Shown in pieces: positions 45,908-54,598 of a stretch of DNA of 64,000 nt (positions within the stretch are counted from its first letter, which is position 1; the number at the start of each line of letters is the position of its first letter). The notes under the pieces were generated by a model. The model saw only the letters and a list, made by a program, of their open reading frames with translations. It had not been told where the DNA came from and ran no database searches. The position numbers and the translations under genes were made by a program. The DNA lies in the NCBI GenBank assembly GCA_010672785.1, contig JAAHFX010000003.1, positions 360,706 to 424,705 of the forward strand. Direction: 5' to 3'. The DNA comes from Sphaerospermopsis sp. SIO1G1 (lineage in GTDB: Bacteria > Cyanobacteriota > Cyanobacteriia > Cyanobacteriales > Nostocaceae).

Positions 45908-46855
45908 ATGTCATCAAAGATTCCTGTTTCCGTACTCATTCCTGCCAAAAACGAAGAAGCTAACCTACCAGCTTGTCTAAGCAGTTTACAAGTAGCTGAT
46001 GAAATTTTTTTAGTGGATTCCCAGAGTAGCGATCGCAGTGTTGAAATAGCCGAAAGTTATGGCGCGAAAGTAGTACAATTTTACTTTAATGGCAGTTGGC
46101 CAAAAAAGAAAAACTGGTCATTAGAAAACCTCCCCTTTCGTAATCAATGGGTATTAATAGTTGACTGTGATGAAAGAATCACACCAGAATCTTGGCAAGA
46201 AATCTCTGAACTGATAGAAAAAGATGAATGTGAGGGTTACTATATCAATCGTCGTGTTTTCTTCTTAGGAAAATGGATTCGTCATGGTGGTAAATATCCT
46301 GATTGGAATTTACGGCTGTTTAAACACAAACAAGGACGTTACGAAAACCTCAACACAGAAGATATCCCCAATACAGGAGATAACGAAGTTCACGAACACG
46401 TAATTTTAGAAGGTAAAGTGGGATATCTCAAGTATGATATGCTCCATGAAGACTTTAGGGATTTATATCACTGGTTAGCTAGACATAACCGTTATTCTAA
46501 CTGGGAAGCAAGAGTCTATTATAATTTGCTCACCGGTAAAGATGACTCTAACACGATTGGTGCAAATCTATTTGGTGATGCGGTACAACGTAAACGTTTC
46601 CTGAAAACAGTATGGGTGCGTTTACCTTTGAAACCATTTCTCAGATTTGTCTTATTCTACATAATTCAATGTGGTTTTTTAGATGGCAAAGCTGGATATA
46701 TATACGGGCGATTATTAAGCCAGTATGAGTATCAAATAGGAGTTAAGTTGTACGAACTCAGAAATTTAGGCGGAAAATTAAATGCAACCAATAATTCTGA
46801 ATCTACTTCTCAACAATTAAAACCAGAAAAAGAAGTGGAAAAAACAGCAATATGA
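45908..46855 (+). CDS. GT2 glycosyltransferase (WaaE/KdtX-like)
   Basis: The 315-residue protein begins PVSVLIPAKNEEANLPACLS and has FLVDSQSSDRS and the metal motif VDCDERI. The middle region GYYINRRVFFLGKWIRHGG with DWNLRLFKH is typical of the WaaE/KdtX-like GT2 subgroup. A hydrophobic segment near 235-255 (FLRFVLFYIIQCGFLDG) may associate with the membrane. It lies 32 bp after the first glycosyltransferase and should add a sugar to the same surface glycan. Confidence 0.92.
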   Translation: MSSKIPVSVLIPAKNEEANLPACLSSLQVADEIFLVDSQSSDRSVEIAESYGAKVVQFYFNGSWPKKKNWSLENLPFRNQWVLIVDCDERITPESWQEISELIEKDECEGYYINRRVFFLGKWIRHGGKYPDWNLRLFKHKQGRYENLNTEDIPNTGDNEVHEHVILEGKVGYLKYDMLHEDFRDLYHWLARHNRYSNWEARVYYNLLTGKDDSNTIGANLFGDAVQRKRFLKTVWVRLPLKPFLRFVLFYIIQCGFLDGKAGYIYGRLLSQYEYQIGVKLYELRNLGGKLNATNNSESTSQQLKPEKEVEKTAI

Positions 46856-46915
46856 ATTAATTATCAGTTATCAGTTGCTAATGACAAATAACGAATCACT
46901 AATAACCAATGACTA

Positions 46916-47482
46916 ATGAATGAAGAAAAACCTTATGTAGACCTAAGTAAATACAATCAATCGGGTTTTGATCGTGGTCGTCCAGGTTTATATGTTTTGT
47001 TATGGTGGTTAGTGCAAGCAATTGCTTTCCCACTAACCCCCCACCCTCTCAATAATATCCGTTGTGCTATACTACGACTATTCGGAGCTAGTATTGGGAA
47101 GAGTGTAGTTATTCGACCTACAGCCCGCTTTACCTATCCTTGGAAAGTTACTATCGGAGATTATAGTTGGGTAGGTGATGATGTAGTACTTTATAGCCTT
47201 GAGCAAATTAATATAGGCGAACACTGTGTAGTGTCCCAGAAAAGCTACCTCTGCACCGGTAGTCATGACATCAAAGATCCAGCTTTTAGCTTAAAAACTG
47301 CCAGTATTACCATTGGTAATGGTGCATGGGTAGCAACCGATTGCTTTATTGCACCAGGAGTAGAAATTGGTGCTAATGCTGTTATAGGTGCGCGCAGCAG
47401 TGTATTTACTAATATACCAGCAGCCCAAGTATGTTGGGGTACTCCGTGTAAACCACAGTATCAGAGACAAATGAACCAATAA
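46916..47482 (+). CDS. WcaF-like hexapeptide acetyltransferase (possible HpsU)
   Basis: The 188-residue protein has a left-handed beta-helix built of hexapeptide repeats (IGKSVVIRPTARF, VTIGDYSWVGDDVVL, ITIGNGAWVATDCFIAPGVE) and the catalytic histidine in CTGSHDI. WcaF-type enzymes O-acetylate colanic acid-like polysaccharides. The N-terminal part (YVLLWWLVQAIAFPLTPHP) fits the WcaF/HpsU group. Third gene of the cassette; an ACTGATA-like repeat (46860-46876) lies in the spacer before it. Confidence 0.9.
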   Translation: MNEEKPYVDLSKYNQSGFDRGRPGLYVLLWWLVQAIAFPLTPHPLNNIRCAILRLFGASIGKSVVIRPTARFTYPWKVTIGDYSWVGDDVVLYSLEQINIGEHCVVSQKSYLCTGSHDIKDPAFSLKTASITIGNGAWVATDCFIAPGVEIGANAVIGARSSVFTNIPAAQVCWGTPCKPQYQRQMNQ

Positions 47483-47597
47483 TAGTATTTTGCTTACTGA
47501 TCAGCACGTAAATTTTAAATGCACAACTGCAAATCAAAAGTAAAAATTCAAGGCTTTAAGCATATTTGCTAAGATATCATAATATACGATCTAGCTA

Positions 47598-47889
47598 GGG
47601 GTTGCTGAAAAAGTCTTGTCGTGGAGACAGGTGACTCTTATCAGGTGACAGGTGAGCCACTGCGGTGGACGGGTTCCCCGGCATAAAGCAAGTGGCGAAC
47701 CCGAAGGGTGACAGTTTCAAGAGTTAGATAGGATAAATTTTCCCTCTCAATCCAATTAAAATGCACTGTTTTCGAGTGACTACCACCTAAAAGCTTGTAC
47801 TTATTTCAATTTAAAATCGCCTAAAATCCAATACCAGTAATGTTTTCATATTTATATGCCTAACGGCACGCTACGCGGACAGCAACCCC
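47598..47889. mobile_element. MITE-like element, family A copy 7
   Basis: The longest copy (292 bp). Ends GGGGTTGCTGAAAAAGTC and GGACAGCAACCCC, flanked by perfect TAGCTA duplications (47592-47597, 47890-47895). The interior has a GGTGACAG-rich segment and AATTTAAAATCGCCTAAAA shared with other copies. Confidence 0.87.
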
Positions 47890-48203
47890 TAGCTACACAG
47901 CAGCTACTATCAACCCAGGAAAGTAATAAGTGGTTATCCCCTTTATTCAAGAGGATTTGGATCTTTAGAGGAATTCTCTTAAAAATTCAAAGGGGTTATC
48001 TTCCTAACAGGGTTCGGGTACTAACCAAAGCAATTTACTATTAATATCTGCTTCGATTTCATCGCTTCAGAAGGCTGGGTGTAGATAAAGCTCTTCATGA
48101 CGTAGACAGAGACAGATGAAGATAAATCAAATAATCATATCCATATTTTCAATATATTTAGGCAAAATCTAGGTAAGGTTTAATTTTCAGTTTTTAGAAT
48201 CTA

Positions 48204-48276
<73 letters not shown>

Positions 48277-48356
48277 TTGTGGCTTTTCTTTTGTTCACCA
48301 CGATTACTAACGATAGCAAAAACAAATATTAATGTCAAGCATTTGACCAAAAAATT

Positions 48357-49226
48357 TTAGGGAATTGTTTTCTGGAATTTTAACCAGGTGAAAATCATGA
48401 TAAAAAGCAAAAATTGTACTAAAACAATACCCGGGCCAGAAGCGACTTTAAATATCCCAGAGATAATTATTCCCACCAAACTACTACCAGAACCTATAAT
48501 TACTGACAAAATTAGAAAGCGGCTAAAGTGGTGACTCATCAACTTAGCTGTAGAAGCGGGAATTACTAAAAAAGCATTGACTAACAATACTCCCACTGCT
48601 TTGATCGCCACTGCTACAGCCAGAGATAGTAAAATAACGAACCCATAACGATACAATGATACAGATAGACCTTGGACTTTGGCCACATCTGGATTAAGGG
48701 TTAACAGAATTTGCTGTTGCAGAGTTGATAATAAAAAAACTCCGCTACTTACCAGTAACACTACGGTTAGAATTAGATCAGTGGCATCAATGGCGAGAAT
48801 ATCGCCAAACATTACAGCCATTAAGTTGCCCCGATACCCTGTAATCATTCTGGCAAGGATAATACCTATGGCTAACGCACCCGATAAAATAATACTGAGG
48901 ATGCTATCACTGGCTAAATCTGTATTGTCAATCAGATAAAGTACAACTACACCAAATGTGACGGTAAAGGGTAATAACATCCAAGTAGGGTTGATACTTA
49001 ACAGTACACCTAAAGTTATACCTACCAGTGCGGCATGACTAACAGCATGACTAAAGAATGATAATTGTCTTAACGTGACAAAACTACCCAGTAAACCGCC
49101 CAGTATTCCCATTAAAACAGCACCAATTATGGCACGCTGCATAAACGGAAATTCCAAGAGGGTGATGAAATCTAGGAAGTTTGTAATAAATAATAAGTCC
49201 TGATGAATATTAATCAATGAGTTCAT
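48357..49226 (-). CDS. znuB: Zinc ABC transporter permease
   Basis: The 289-residue polytopic protein (about eight transmembrane helices) matches the ZnuB/MntB permease family, with GSFVTLRQLSFFSHAVSHAAL and VGVLLVNAFLVIPASTAKLM. It forms the membrane channel with ZnuC and ZnuA. It is separated from znuC by 780 bp that contain the divergent ArsR-type sensor gene, which is unusual because znuC and znuB are normally adjacent or overlapping. It therefore needs its own promoter within 49227-49496. Confidence 0.93.
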   Translation of the reverse strand: MNSLINIHQDLLFITNFLDFITLLEFPFMQRAIIGAVLMGILGGLLGSFVTLRQLSFFSHAVSHAALVGITLGVLLSINPTWMLLPFTVTFGVVVLYLIDNTDLASDSILSIILSGALAIGIILARMITGYRGNLMAVMFGDILAIDATDLILTVVLLVSSGVFLLSTLQQQILLTLNPDVAKVQGLSVSLYRYGFVILLSLAVAVAIKAVGVLLVNAFLVIPASTAKLMSHHFSRFLILSVIIGSGSSLVGIIISGIFKVASGPGIVLVQFLLFIMIFTWLKFQKTIP

Positions 49227-49334
49227 ACCTTTCAGATTTAATGAAATATAAAATTGCTTTTATCTCTTTGTTCTCAAGATATTACAGCACTTCCCGGTGT
49301 AGTTTGGATTTCATTACTATTATTAATATCTAAT

Positions 49335-49443
49335 AAGTACCTAAGCAAAATTAATTACACATATTGATTGAAAACAGAACTCCCTGTATTCCCCATTCCC
49401 TGTTCCTTATCCTAACTATGAAATTTATTTTGCACGACTACTT
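49335..49443. mobile_element. Inverted-repeat element, family D copy (49.4 kb)
   Basis: Ends AAGTACCTAAGCAAAATTAATT and AATTTATTTTGCACGACTACTT are imperfect inverted repeats; a CCCATTCCCTGTTCC interior. It occupies the intergenic region between the divergent znuB and ArsR-type genes. Confidence 0.78.
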
Positions 49444-49496
49444 ACACACCGATTTGTAAAACTTGTTTTTTATGAAGTAGATTAATTTTAAAAATC

Positions 49497-49853
49497 ATGA
49501 TTCAATCAAACCCAAGTCTGACTTTAGATAACAATATTTTTGAAAACAAGACCCAGGAATTAATAAGTACAGAAAAAGCTCAACGTATGGCTGAATTTTT
49601 CAGCTTTTTGGGTGATCCTAACCGCTTGAGAGTCTTATCTTTATTAGCAAATCAAGAACTTTGTGTGAGTGATTTAGCTAATCTACTAGAGATGAGTGAG
49701 TCTGCTGTTTCCCATCAACTCAGAAATTTACGGTCTATGCGTTTAGTCAGTTACCGCAAACAGGGTCGTAATGTTTTTTACCGTCTTCATGATAGTCATA
49801 TTTTCCATCTTTACCAAGCAGTGGCTGAACATATAGATGAAAAGGATGAGTAG
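49497..49853 (+). CDS. ArsR/SmtB-family metal sensor, zinc-site type
   Basis: The 118-residue protein is a winged-helix repressor close to SmtB/Zia[21 protein letters not shown] is the recognition helix region and [15 protein letters not shown] the wing. The alpha-5 zinc motif DxHx10HxxE is intact (D99, H101, H112, E115). The alpha-3 site is partial, with C56 but serine at 58. SmtB-type proteins leave DNA when zinc binds and usually control efflux or storage genes; here the gene lies between znuB and znuC, so its targets are an open question. Confidence 0.93.
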   Translation: MIQSNPSLTLDNNIFENKTQELISTEKAQRMAEFFSFLGDPNRLRVLSLLANQELCVSDLANLLEMSESAVSHQLRNLRSMRLVSYRKQGRNVFYRLHDSHIFHLYQAVAEHIDEKDE

Positions 49854-50005
49854 GAAAGAAAAGAAGACACAGAAAATTCATCATCAGGAGTTATACTAAT
49901 TCTGTATCAAAATGTGCTAATTTTATGAGGGAATTAACCGCAGAGGCGCAGAGATCGCAGAGGAAGAAAATATATAAGGTTTGTAAGTTTAAGCGGAGAT
50001 GTCTA

Positions 50006-50824
50006 TTAATGTTTATGTTGATAGCGACTAAAACCCGGCCCATATGTGGCCAGAAGATTTTGGGGTGAAAGTGCTATCTCTGGTTTACCTGTACAAACTA
50101 AAGTTTGATTAAGGCAAAGGACGCGATCGCAATGGCGATTCACCATATCAATATCATGGGAAACTTGTAATACTGTCCATCCTTCTTCTTTTTTTAACTC
50201 ATTCAGCAAAGTGTAAAAATCAGCGGTGCCTTGAATATCTACACCAGCAAAAGCTTCATCTAAGACTAATAATTTGCGTGGGGTTACTAAACAATAAGCT
50301 AACAAGACTCGCTTGAATTGACCACCACTCAAAGTCCCAATAGCTTGATTTCGCAAGTTATAAACACCTGTACGTTGTAAAGCTACTTTAATTGCCAATG
50401 ATTTGGCTTTTTGATGTTGCCAGAAGTTAGATAGGAAGAGGTGTCTATTTTTATGGTTATTGCTATTTTTGATGTTGTTTTTATCCCCTATTCCTAGTCC
50501 CACTAACTCCTGCACAGAAATAGGAAAACTACGGTCAAAAATAAAGTTTTGTGGCATATATCCAAGTTGGTGACGCAAACTTCCTAGCCTGGATACAGGA
50601 CGACCAAAAATTGCAATTTTGCCAAAGTTACGGGGAATTAAATCTAATATTGCTTTTACTAAGGTACTTTTACCTGCACCATTTGGCCCAACTATAGCTG
50701 TATCTGTACCTGGAAATAATTCAAATGAAATATCTCGCAAGGCCAGAAAGTTTCCTTGGTAAACTGTTAAACCCTCGACTTTTAATATTGGTAATTCCAT
50801 TAATCCTTGGTAGTCTTGAGTCAT
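50006..50824 (-). CDS. znuC: Zinc ABC transporter ATP-binding protein
   Basis: The 272-residue ATPase has Walker A VGPNGAGKSTLVKA, signature IGTLSGGQFKRVLLA, Walker B LLVLDEAFAGVD and the switch histidine in LQVSHDID. It energises ZnuAB import of zinc (or manganese). A basic Asn/Lys-rich insertion (about 125-145) is less usual. It lies 367 bp downstream of znuA, with a family C element (50993-51084) in the spacer, and converges on the ArsR-type gene. Confidence 0.93.
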   Translation of the reverse strand: MTQDYQGLMELPILKVEGLTVYQGNFLALRDISFELFPGTDTAIVGPNGAGKSTLVKAILDLIPRNFGKIAIFGRPVSRLGSLRHQLGYMPQNFIFDRSFPISVQELVGLGIGDKNNIKNSNNHKNRHLFLSNFWQHQKAKSLAIKVALQRTGVYNLRNQAIGTLSGGQFKRVLLAYCLVTPRKLLVLDEAFAGVDIQGTADFYTLLNELKKEEGWTVLQVSHDIDMVNRHCDRVLCLNQTLVCTGKPEIALSPQNLLATYGPGFSRYQHKH

Positions 50825-50992
50825 TTAACTTCAATTTTTAAAAAGTTCAAAATTCACCATGTCCACACACTAAAACTTATCCTTTAGTCGCAGAATCAAT
50901 AACTATTAATTAGTTGCACATCAAATTTTATAATAGGCACTATTAGTAATAACCGATTACGTAAGTCGGTGAGAAAGTTCACAATTATATCC

Positions 50993-51084
50993 AGGACTTA
51001 CGCAAAAAATCCATCAAACCCTCATTCCTCTGTGTTCTCTGTGCCTGGAGTGGTTGGATATTCCGTGACTTCTGCGTAAGTCCT
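50993..51084. mobile_element. Inverted-repeat element, family C copy (51.0 kb)
   Basis: Near-perfect inverted ends AGGACTTACGCAAAAAAT and TTCTGCGTAAGTCCT, 92 bp. It sits between znuA and znuC. The interior CATTCCTCTGTGTTCTCTGT is also found at 32703. Confidence 0.85.
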
Positions 51085-51191
51085 AATATCATTATGACTT
51101 GAAAAAAGTGTGAGGAAGCAATCGCAAAGGATATTGCAAGGGTTAAAGTTATTTTAGATTTTTGTACATAATTATGTTTATTCGTGCCTAC

Positions 51192-52241
51192 CTACTTACA
51201 TCCTGCTGATAAATTTTTCAAGTTGCTTTTCATTGCTTGAATATAATATTGAGGATTAGTTTCTCCATTTTCTAAAGGATTCAGAGGATATAAACTCAAG
51301 TTCAAATCTTGAGATAGGCTAACTAGTAATTTGTTATCTACTCCTGGTTCACTAAATAAGGCTTTCACGTTGTACTTTTTCACAGTATTGATCGCTTTTT
51401 TTACATCTGCTGGTGACAGTTTATCTTCAGGAAGTTCTACTACTGCTACTTGCTGAAGTTGATAGCGTTTAGCCATATGAACAAAGGCATCATGGAAGGT
51501 GATAAATGTGCAATTTGGTGTTGTGCTTAAAGTCTGTTGAAATTCATTATTGAGATTTTCTAGTTCTTGAATATAAGCTGCTGCATTGGCCTGATAAGTT
51601 TGTTGATTTTGTGGATCAGCAGCAATTAAACCATCTCGAATATTGATAACTTGCTGTTTCGCAAATACAGGATCTAACCAAACATGGGGGTTTCCTTGAG
51701 AGTGTTCATGTTTATGACCATGATCGTGATCATGATCATGATCGTGATCATGGTCATGGTCTTTTTTATCTTTTGCTGAAACTATATTTTCATCTACATC
51801 TACAACGTTAATACCTTTGCTGGCATCTATTTGTACTAATTGAGGATTTTCGGCATTTTTAACTGTATCTTCGAGAAATTCCTCCATCCCTAAGCCGTTT
51901 TTTACTAAAATTTTGGCTGAGGCGATCGCTCTGACGTTATCTGGTGTAGCTTGATAATCGTGTATATCTACACCAGGTGGTACTAATATCTCTACGTTGG
52001 CTACGTCACCAGCTACAGCTTGAGTAAATAAGTATACGGGTAAAAAGGTAGTCCATATTTGAGTTTTTTCCGTGTTACTTACTGATGACTGTGCAGTTGT
52101 TTGCTCAGTTTTTTCTTCTGTTTGAGTACATCCACTGGCAATTGATAATAAACATAGGGAAGTGATGAGTATTATCTGCTTTTTCCAGCTATTTACTTGT
52201 TTTTTTCCCTTTTTTAATATTTTTAGATTTTGCATAATCAT
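51192..52241 (-). CDS. znuA: Zinc ABC transporter substrate-binding lipoprotein
   Basis: The 349-residue protein has a lipobox (LLSIASGC, C38) and the cluster A-I metal-binding fold: FLPVYLFTQAVAGDVANVE, the ligands in PPGVDIHDYQATP, NPHVWLDP, FHDAFVHMAKRY and the late FSEPGVD. A histidine/aspartate repeat (DHDHDHDHDHDHDHGHKHEH, about 163-183) in the flexible loop is the classic ZnuA zinc-capture element, making zinc the likely substrate. It is divergent from the OprB porin gene; a Zur-like site lies between. Confidence 0.95.
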   Translation of the reverse strand: MIMQNLKILKKGKKQVNSWKKQIILITSLCLLSIASGCTQTEEKTEQTTAQSSVSNTEKTQIWTTFLPVYLFTQAVAGDVANVEILVPPGVDIHDYQATPDNVRAIASAKILVKNGLGMEEFLEDTVKNAENPQLVQIDASKGINVVDVDENIVSAKDKKDHDHDHDHDHDHDHGHKHEHSQGNPHVWLDPVFAKQQVINIRDGLIAADPQNQQTYQANAAAYIQELENLNNEFQQTLSTTPNCTFITFHDAFVHMAKRYQLQQVAVVELPEDKLSPADVKKAINTVKKYNVKALFSEPGVDNKLLVSLSQDLNLSLYPLNPLENGETNPQYYIQAMKSNLKNLSAGCK

Positions 52242-52385
52242 AAATTCTCTTTTTCTTGGTTACATAAGTACACACAGATGTATAAAAATCAGTAATTAAT
52301 TATAAAGTTTTTATTTTAGTATCTGTGCTTTTTACTGTATATGTTGATGTAAAACCACAAGCCACATTATACTCTAAGGTAAGAA

Positions 52386-52400
52386 TAATTATCATTATCA
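52386..52400. promoter_or_regulatory. Candidate Zur box between znuA and the porin
   Basis: TAATTATCATTATCA matches the cyanobacterial Zur consensus TGATAAT-N-ATTATCA at 12 of 14 positions, with the right half perfect. It lies 145 bp upstream of znuA and 139 bp upstream of the porin, well placed to control both. The match is by eye. Confidence 0.5.
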
Positions 52401-52538
52401 ATAAATTGTGGTAATAAAACTATGCAGTCTAAAATTTTTCAGAAGTTTAGTAGCATAGATGACACTTTTTCTGAGAGAACTAGTTTACCATTCTCTGTTT
52501 AAAGTGTTAATAAATTATTCTTTTCGCTGAAAATAGTA

Positions 52539-54098
52539 ATGGGTGTGAGAAAAATGAAAAAAAAATGGAGTTGCTTCGTTAGTCCAGTTGTTGTTGGCTT
52601 AGTATTATGTGCAAATACGTATGCACAAGCAGAAGAATTACAAGAACAGAAAAAGACAGATCAAATAACTACTAATTATTATCAAGAAGATTTAATATCA
52701 CAAGTTACATCAGTTTCCCAATTTTCTGATGTTCAACCCACAGACTGGGCATTTCAAGCTCTTCAGTCTTTGGTAGAACGGTACGGATGTATAGCGGGTT
52801 ATCCCAACGGCACATATCGGGGTAATCGCGCATTAACTAGGTATGAATTTGCCGCCGGTTTAAATGCTTGTTTAGATCGAGTTAATGAACTAATTGCTAC
52901 AGCAACATCTAGTATAATTACACAACAAGACTTAGCGACTCTGCAAAGATTACAAGAAGAATTTTCAGCAGAATTAGCAACCTTGCGGGGGCGTGTAGAT
53001 GCTTTAGAAGCCAGAACTGCGGAGTTAGAAGCAAATCAATTTTCCACTACAACCAAACTACAAGGAGAAGTGGTGGGGGTTTTTAGTGATGTGTTAGCTG
53101 GTGACAATATTAACAACACAAACACAACCTTTGGTGCCAGGGCAAGAGTAGAATTCGTCACCAGCTTTACTGGTCAGGATACTCTATTTACCAGATTAGA
53201 AAGCAATAATATCAGCACCCCTGATCTGGGAACTCCAGAAGGTAATTTGTTTTTTGCTGGGGATAGTACTAATAATGTTGTCTTGGGAACGTTGTGGTAT
53301 GGATTCCCATTAGGCGAAAAAACCAACGTGATAGCGATCGCTCAAGGTGGTGCAGCAGACGACGTTACCAACACAGTGAATATCTTTGATGGTGATGGTG
53401 GATCTGGTGCTTTGTCTACCTTTGGTGTACGTAACCCAATCTACTCCCAGATGGATGGTGCAGGTTTAGGAATAACTCATCAGTTTAGCAATAATATAGC
53501 ATTAAGTTTAGGCTATTTAAGCCCGACAGCCAATGATCCTAGTGATAAAAATGGTTTATTTAACGGCCCTTATGGGGCAATGGCACAGTTAACAATTACA
53601 CCGAGCGATAGCACTGCTATTGCTTTTACCTACATCAACTCCTACAACTCACCATTAAGCACAGGTAGTAATGCAGCCACCTTTGATGGTAGAACAGATG
53701 CTTTTTCCAGTAATTCTTACGGTGTACAAGCATCCATTGGTATTGGTGAAAAATTTGTCATAGGTGGTTGGGCTGGATATACCAACAGTGAATTTATCAC
53801 ATCTGGTGGAGATGTTGATGTTTGGAATTATGCTGTCACCCTTGGCTTTCCCGACTTAGGAAAAGAAGGAAACTTAGCAGGTATTATCGTTGGTATAGAA
53901 CCAAGAGTTACCAGTTCTAGCGTAGTTGGCTTAGATGAAGATCAGGATACTTCATATCACATTGAAGCATTTTATGAATATAAAGTTAGTGACAATATCT
54001 CTATTACCCCTGGAGTTATTTGGTTAACTGCACCAAACCATAACGATAATAATGATGATGTAGTTATTGGAGCGTTGAGAACTACCTTTAGTTTTTAA
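52539..54098 (+). CDS. SLH-domain OprB-type outer-membrane porin
   Basis: The 519-residue protein has a signal peptide (about 1-33, ending AQA), an SLH domain (about 63-120: FSDVQPTDWAFQALQSLVER, then TRYEFAAGLNACLDRV), a coiled coil (about 130-165) and a C-terminal OprB beta-barrel ending in TTFSF, a typical outer-membrane phenylalanine end. The SLH domain anchors it to the peptidoglycan. Annotated members are called carbohydrate- or iron-uptake porins. Divergence from znuA and a shared Zur-like site suggest a role in zinc entry; that is inference. Confidence 0.92.
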   Translation: MGVRKMKKKWSCFVSPVVVGLVLCANTYAQAEELQEQKKTDQITTNYYQEDLISQVTSVSQFSDVQPTDWAFQALQSLVERYGCIAGYPNGTYRGNRALTRYEFAAGLNACLDRVNELIATATSSIITQQDLATLQRLQEEFSAELATLRGRVDALEARTAELEANQFSTTTKLQGEVVGVFSDVLAGDNINNTNTTFGARARVEFVTSFTGQDTLFTRLESNNISTPDLGTPEGNLFFAGDSTNNVVLGTLWYGFPLGEKTNVIAIAQGGAADDVTNTVNIFDGDGGSGALSTFGVRNPIYSQMDGAGLGITHQFSNNIALSLGYLSPTANDPSDKNGLFNGPYGAMAQLTITPSDSTAIAFTYINSYNSPLSTGSNAATFDGRTDAFSSNSYGVQASIGIGEKFVIGGWAGYTNSEFITSGGDVDVWNYAVTLGFPDLGKEGNLAGIIVGIEPRVTSSSVVGLDEDQDTSYHIEAFYEYKVSDNISITPGVIWLTAPNHNDNNDDVVIGALRTTFSF

Positions 54099-54147
54099 CA
54101 GGTTACTGGTGATTGGTGATTGGTGATTAGTGACTGGGAAGAAATAA

Positions 54148-54254
54148 TACAGCCGATTTCGTTGCTATGAGGTACGAATTATAATCATAAAACCCTTGTG
54201 GGTTGGGCATATTACCCGCCAATAGTGTACCTCATGACACCGGAAAGCACTGTA
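54148..54254. mobile_element. Inverted-repeat element, family B copy 2
   Basis: Ends TACAG... and ...CTGTA with inner ATGAGGTAC and GTACCTCAT, and interior GGGCATATTACCCGCC. About 80% of its blocks match 25366-25486. Size 107 bp. Confidence 0.8.
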
Positions 54255-54295
54255 ACTGACAACTAATAACTGATAACTGCTAACTGATAACTGAC
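54255..54295. repeat. Short ACTGATA heptamer array
   Basis: About six units (ACTGACA, ACTAATA, ACTGATA, ACTGCTA variants) directly after the family B element. Confidence 0.82.
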
Positions 54296-54304
54296 ACCCC
54301 TAAG

Positions 54305-54334
54305 TAAAAAACCAGCCCTCCCACAGGCTGGTTA
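54305..54334 (-). terminator. Strong intrinsic terminator reading leftward
   Basis: AACCAGCC and GGCTGGTT form a perfect 8-bp stem around an 8-base loop. On the minus strand the stem is followed by a run of T. On the plus strand the stem is followed by A, so it works leftward. It lies 265 bp beyond the stop of the NFACT gene, far for a direct terminator, leaving room for a separate transcript. Confidence 0.75.
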
Positions 54335-54450
54335 AAAAATCTTAAAAAACGTTGTTCGTGTTGTCTTCTCAATAGAGTCAAAGCCAAATTGCGCGTTCCC
54401 AAATTGCAACGGGCAACTTTTCTTAACAAGATTGTAACAGCCGGTACAGA
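54305..54450 (-). ncRNA. Possible small RNA ending at the 54.3-kb terminator (tentative)
   Basis: The stretch before the terminator on the minus strand is GC-richer than the flanks and contains TTGCCCGTTGCAATTTGGGAACGCG-like complementary words (TTGC/GCAA). A weak promoter can be drawn on the minus strand (TTGGAT, 15 bases, TATAGA) near 54455-54482. No protein is encoded. The 5' end is not defined, and the piece may instead be a 3' UTR of the NFACT gene. Confidence 0.3.
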
Positions 54451-54598
54451 TTTTTCTATAAAATTCTCAAAAAATATCCAACCACTGTTTAGCAAGTCTT
54501 TATATTTACAGGCAAATGAGAAAATTAGTCAGGATGAAAAATCAGAAATTGCTGACTTGTATATTCTGTTTACCTAGGTTTTAACTACAAACGATAAA

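Larger units (their letters stand above)
54099..54598. other. Element- and repeat-rich gap with a possible small RNA
   Basis: Holds ATTGGTG heptamers (54105-54130), a family B element (54148-54254), an ACTGATA array (54255-54295), and a terminator reading leftward (54305-54334). A plus-strand frame (54389-54577) has no recognisable content. Confidence 0.6.

Noticed and set aside
54389..54577. Plus-strand 62-codon frame after the porin
   Set aside because: No ribosome-binding site or recognisable content; it is antisense to the proposed small RNA.
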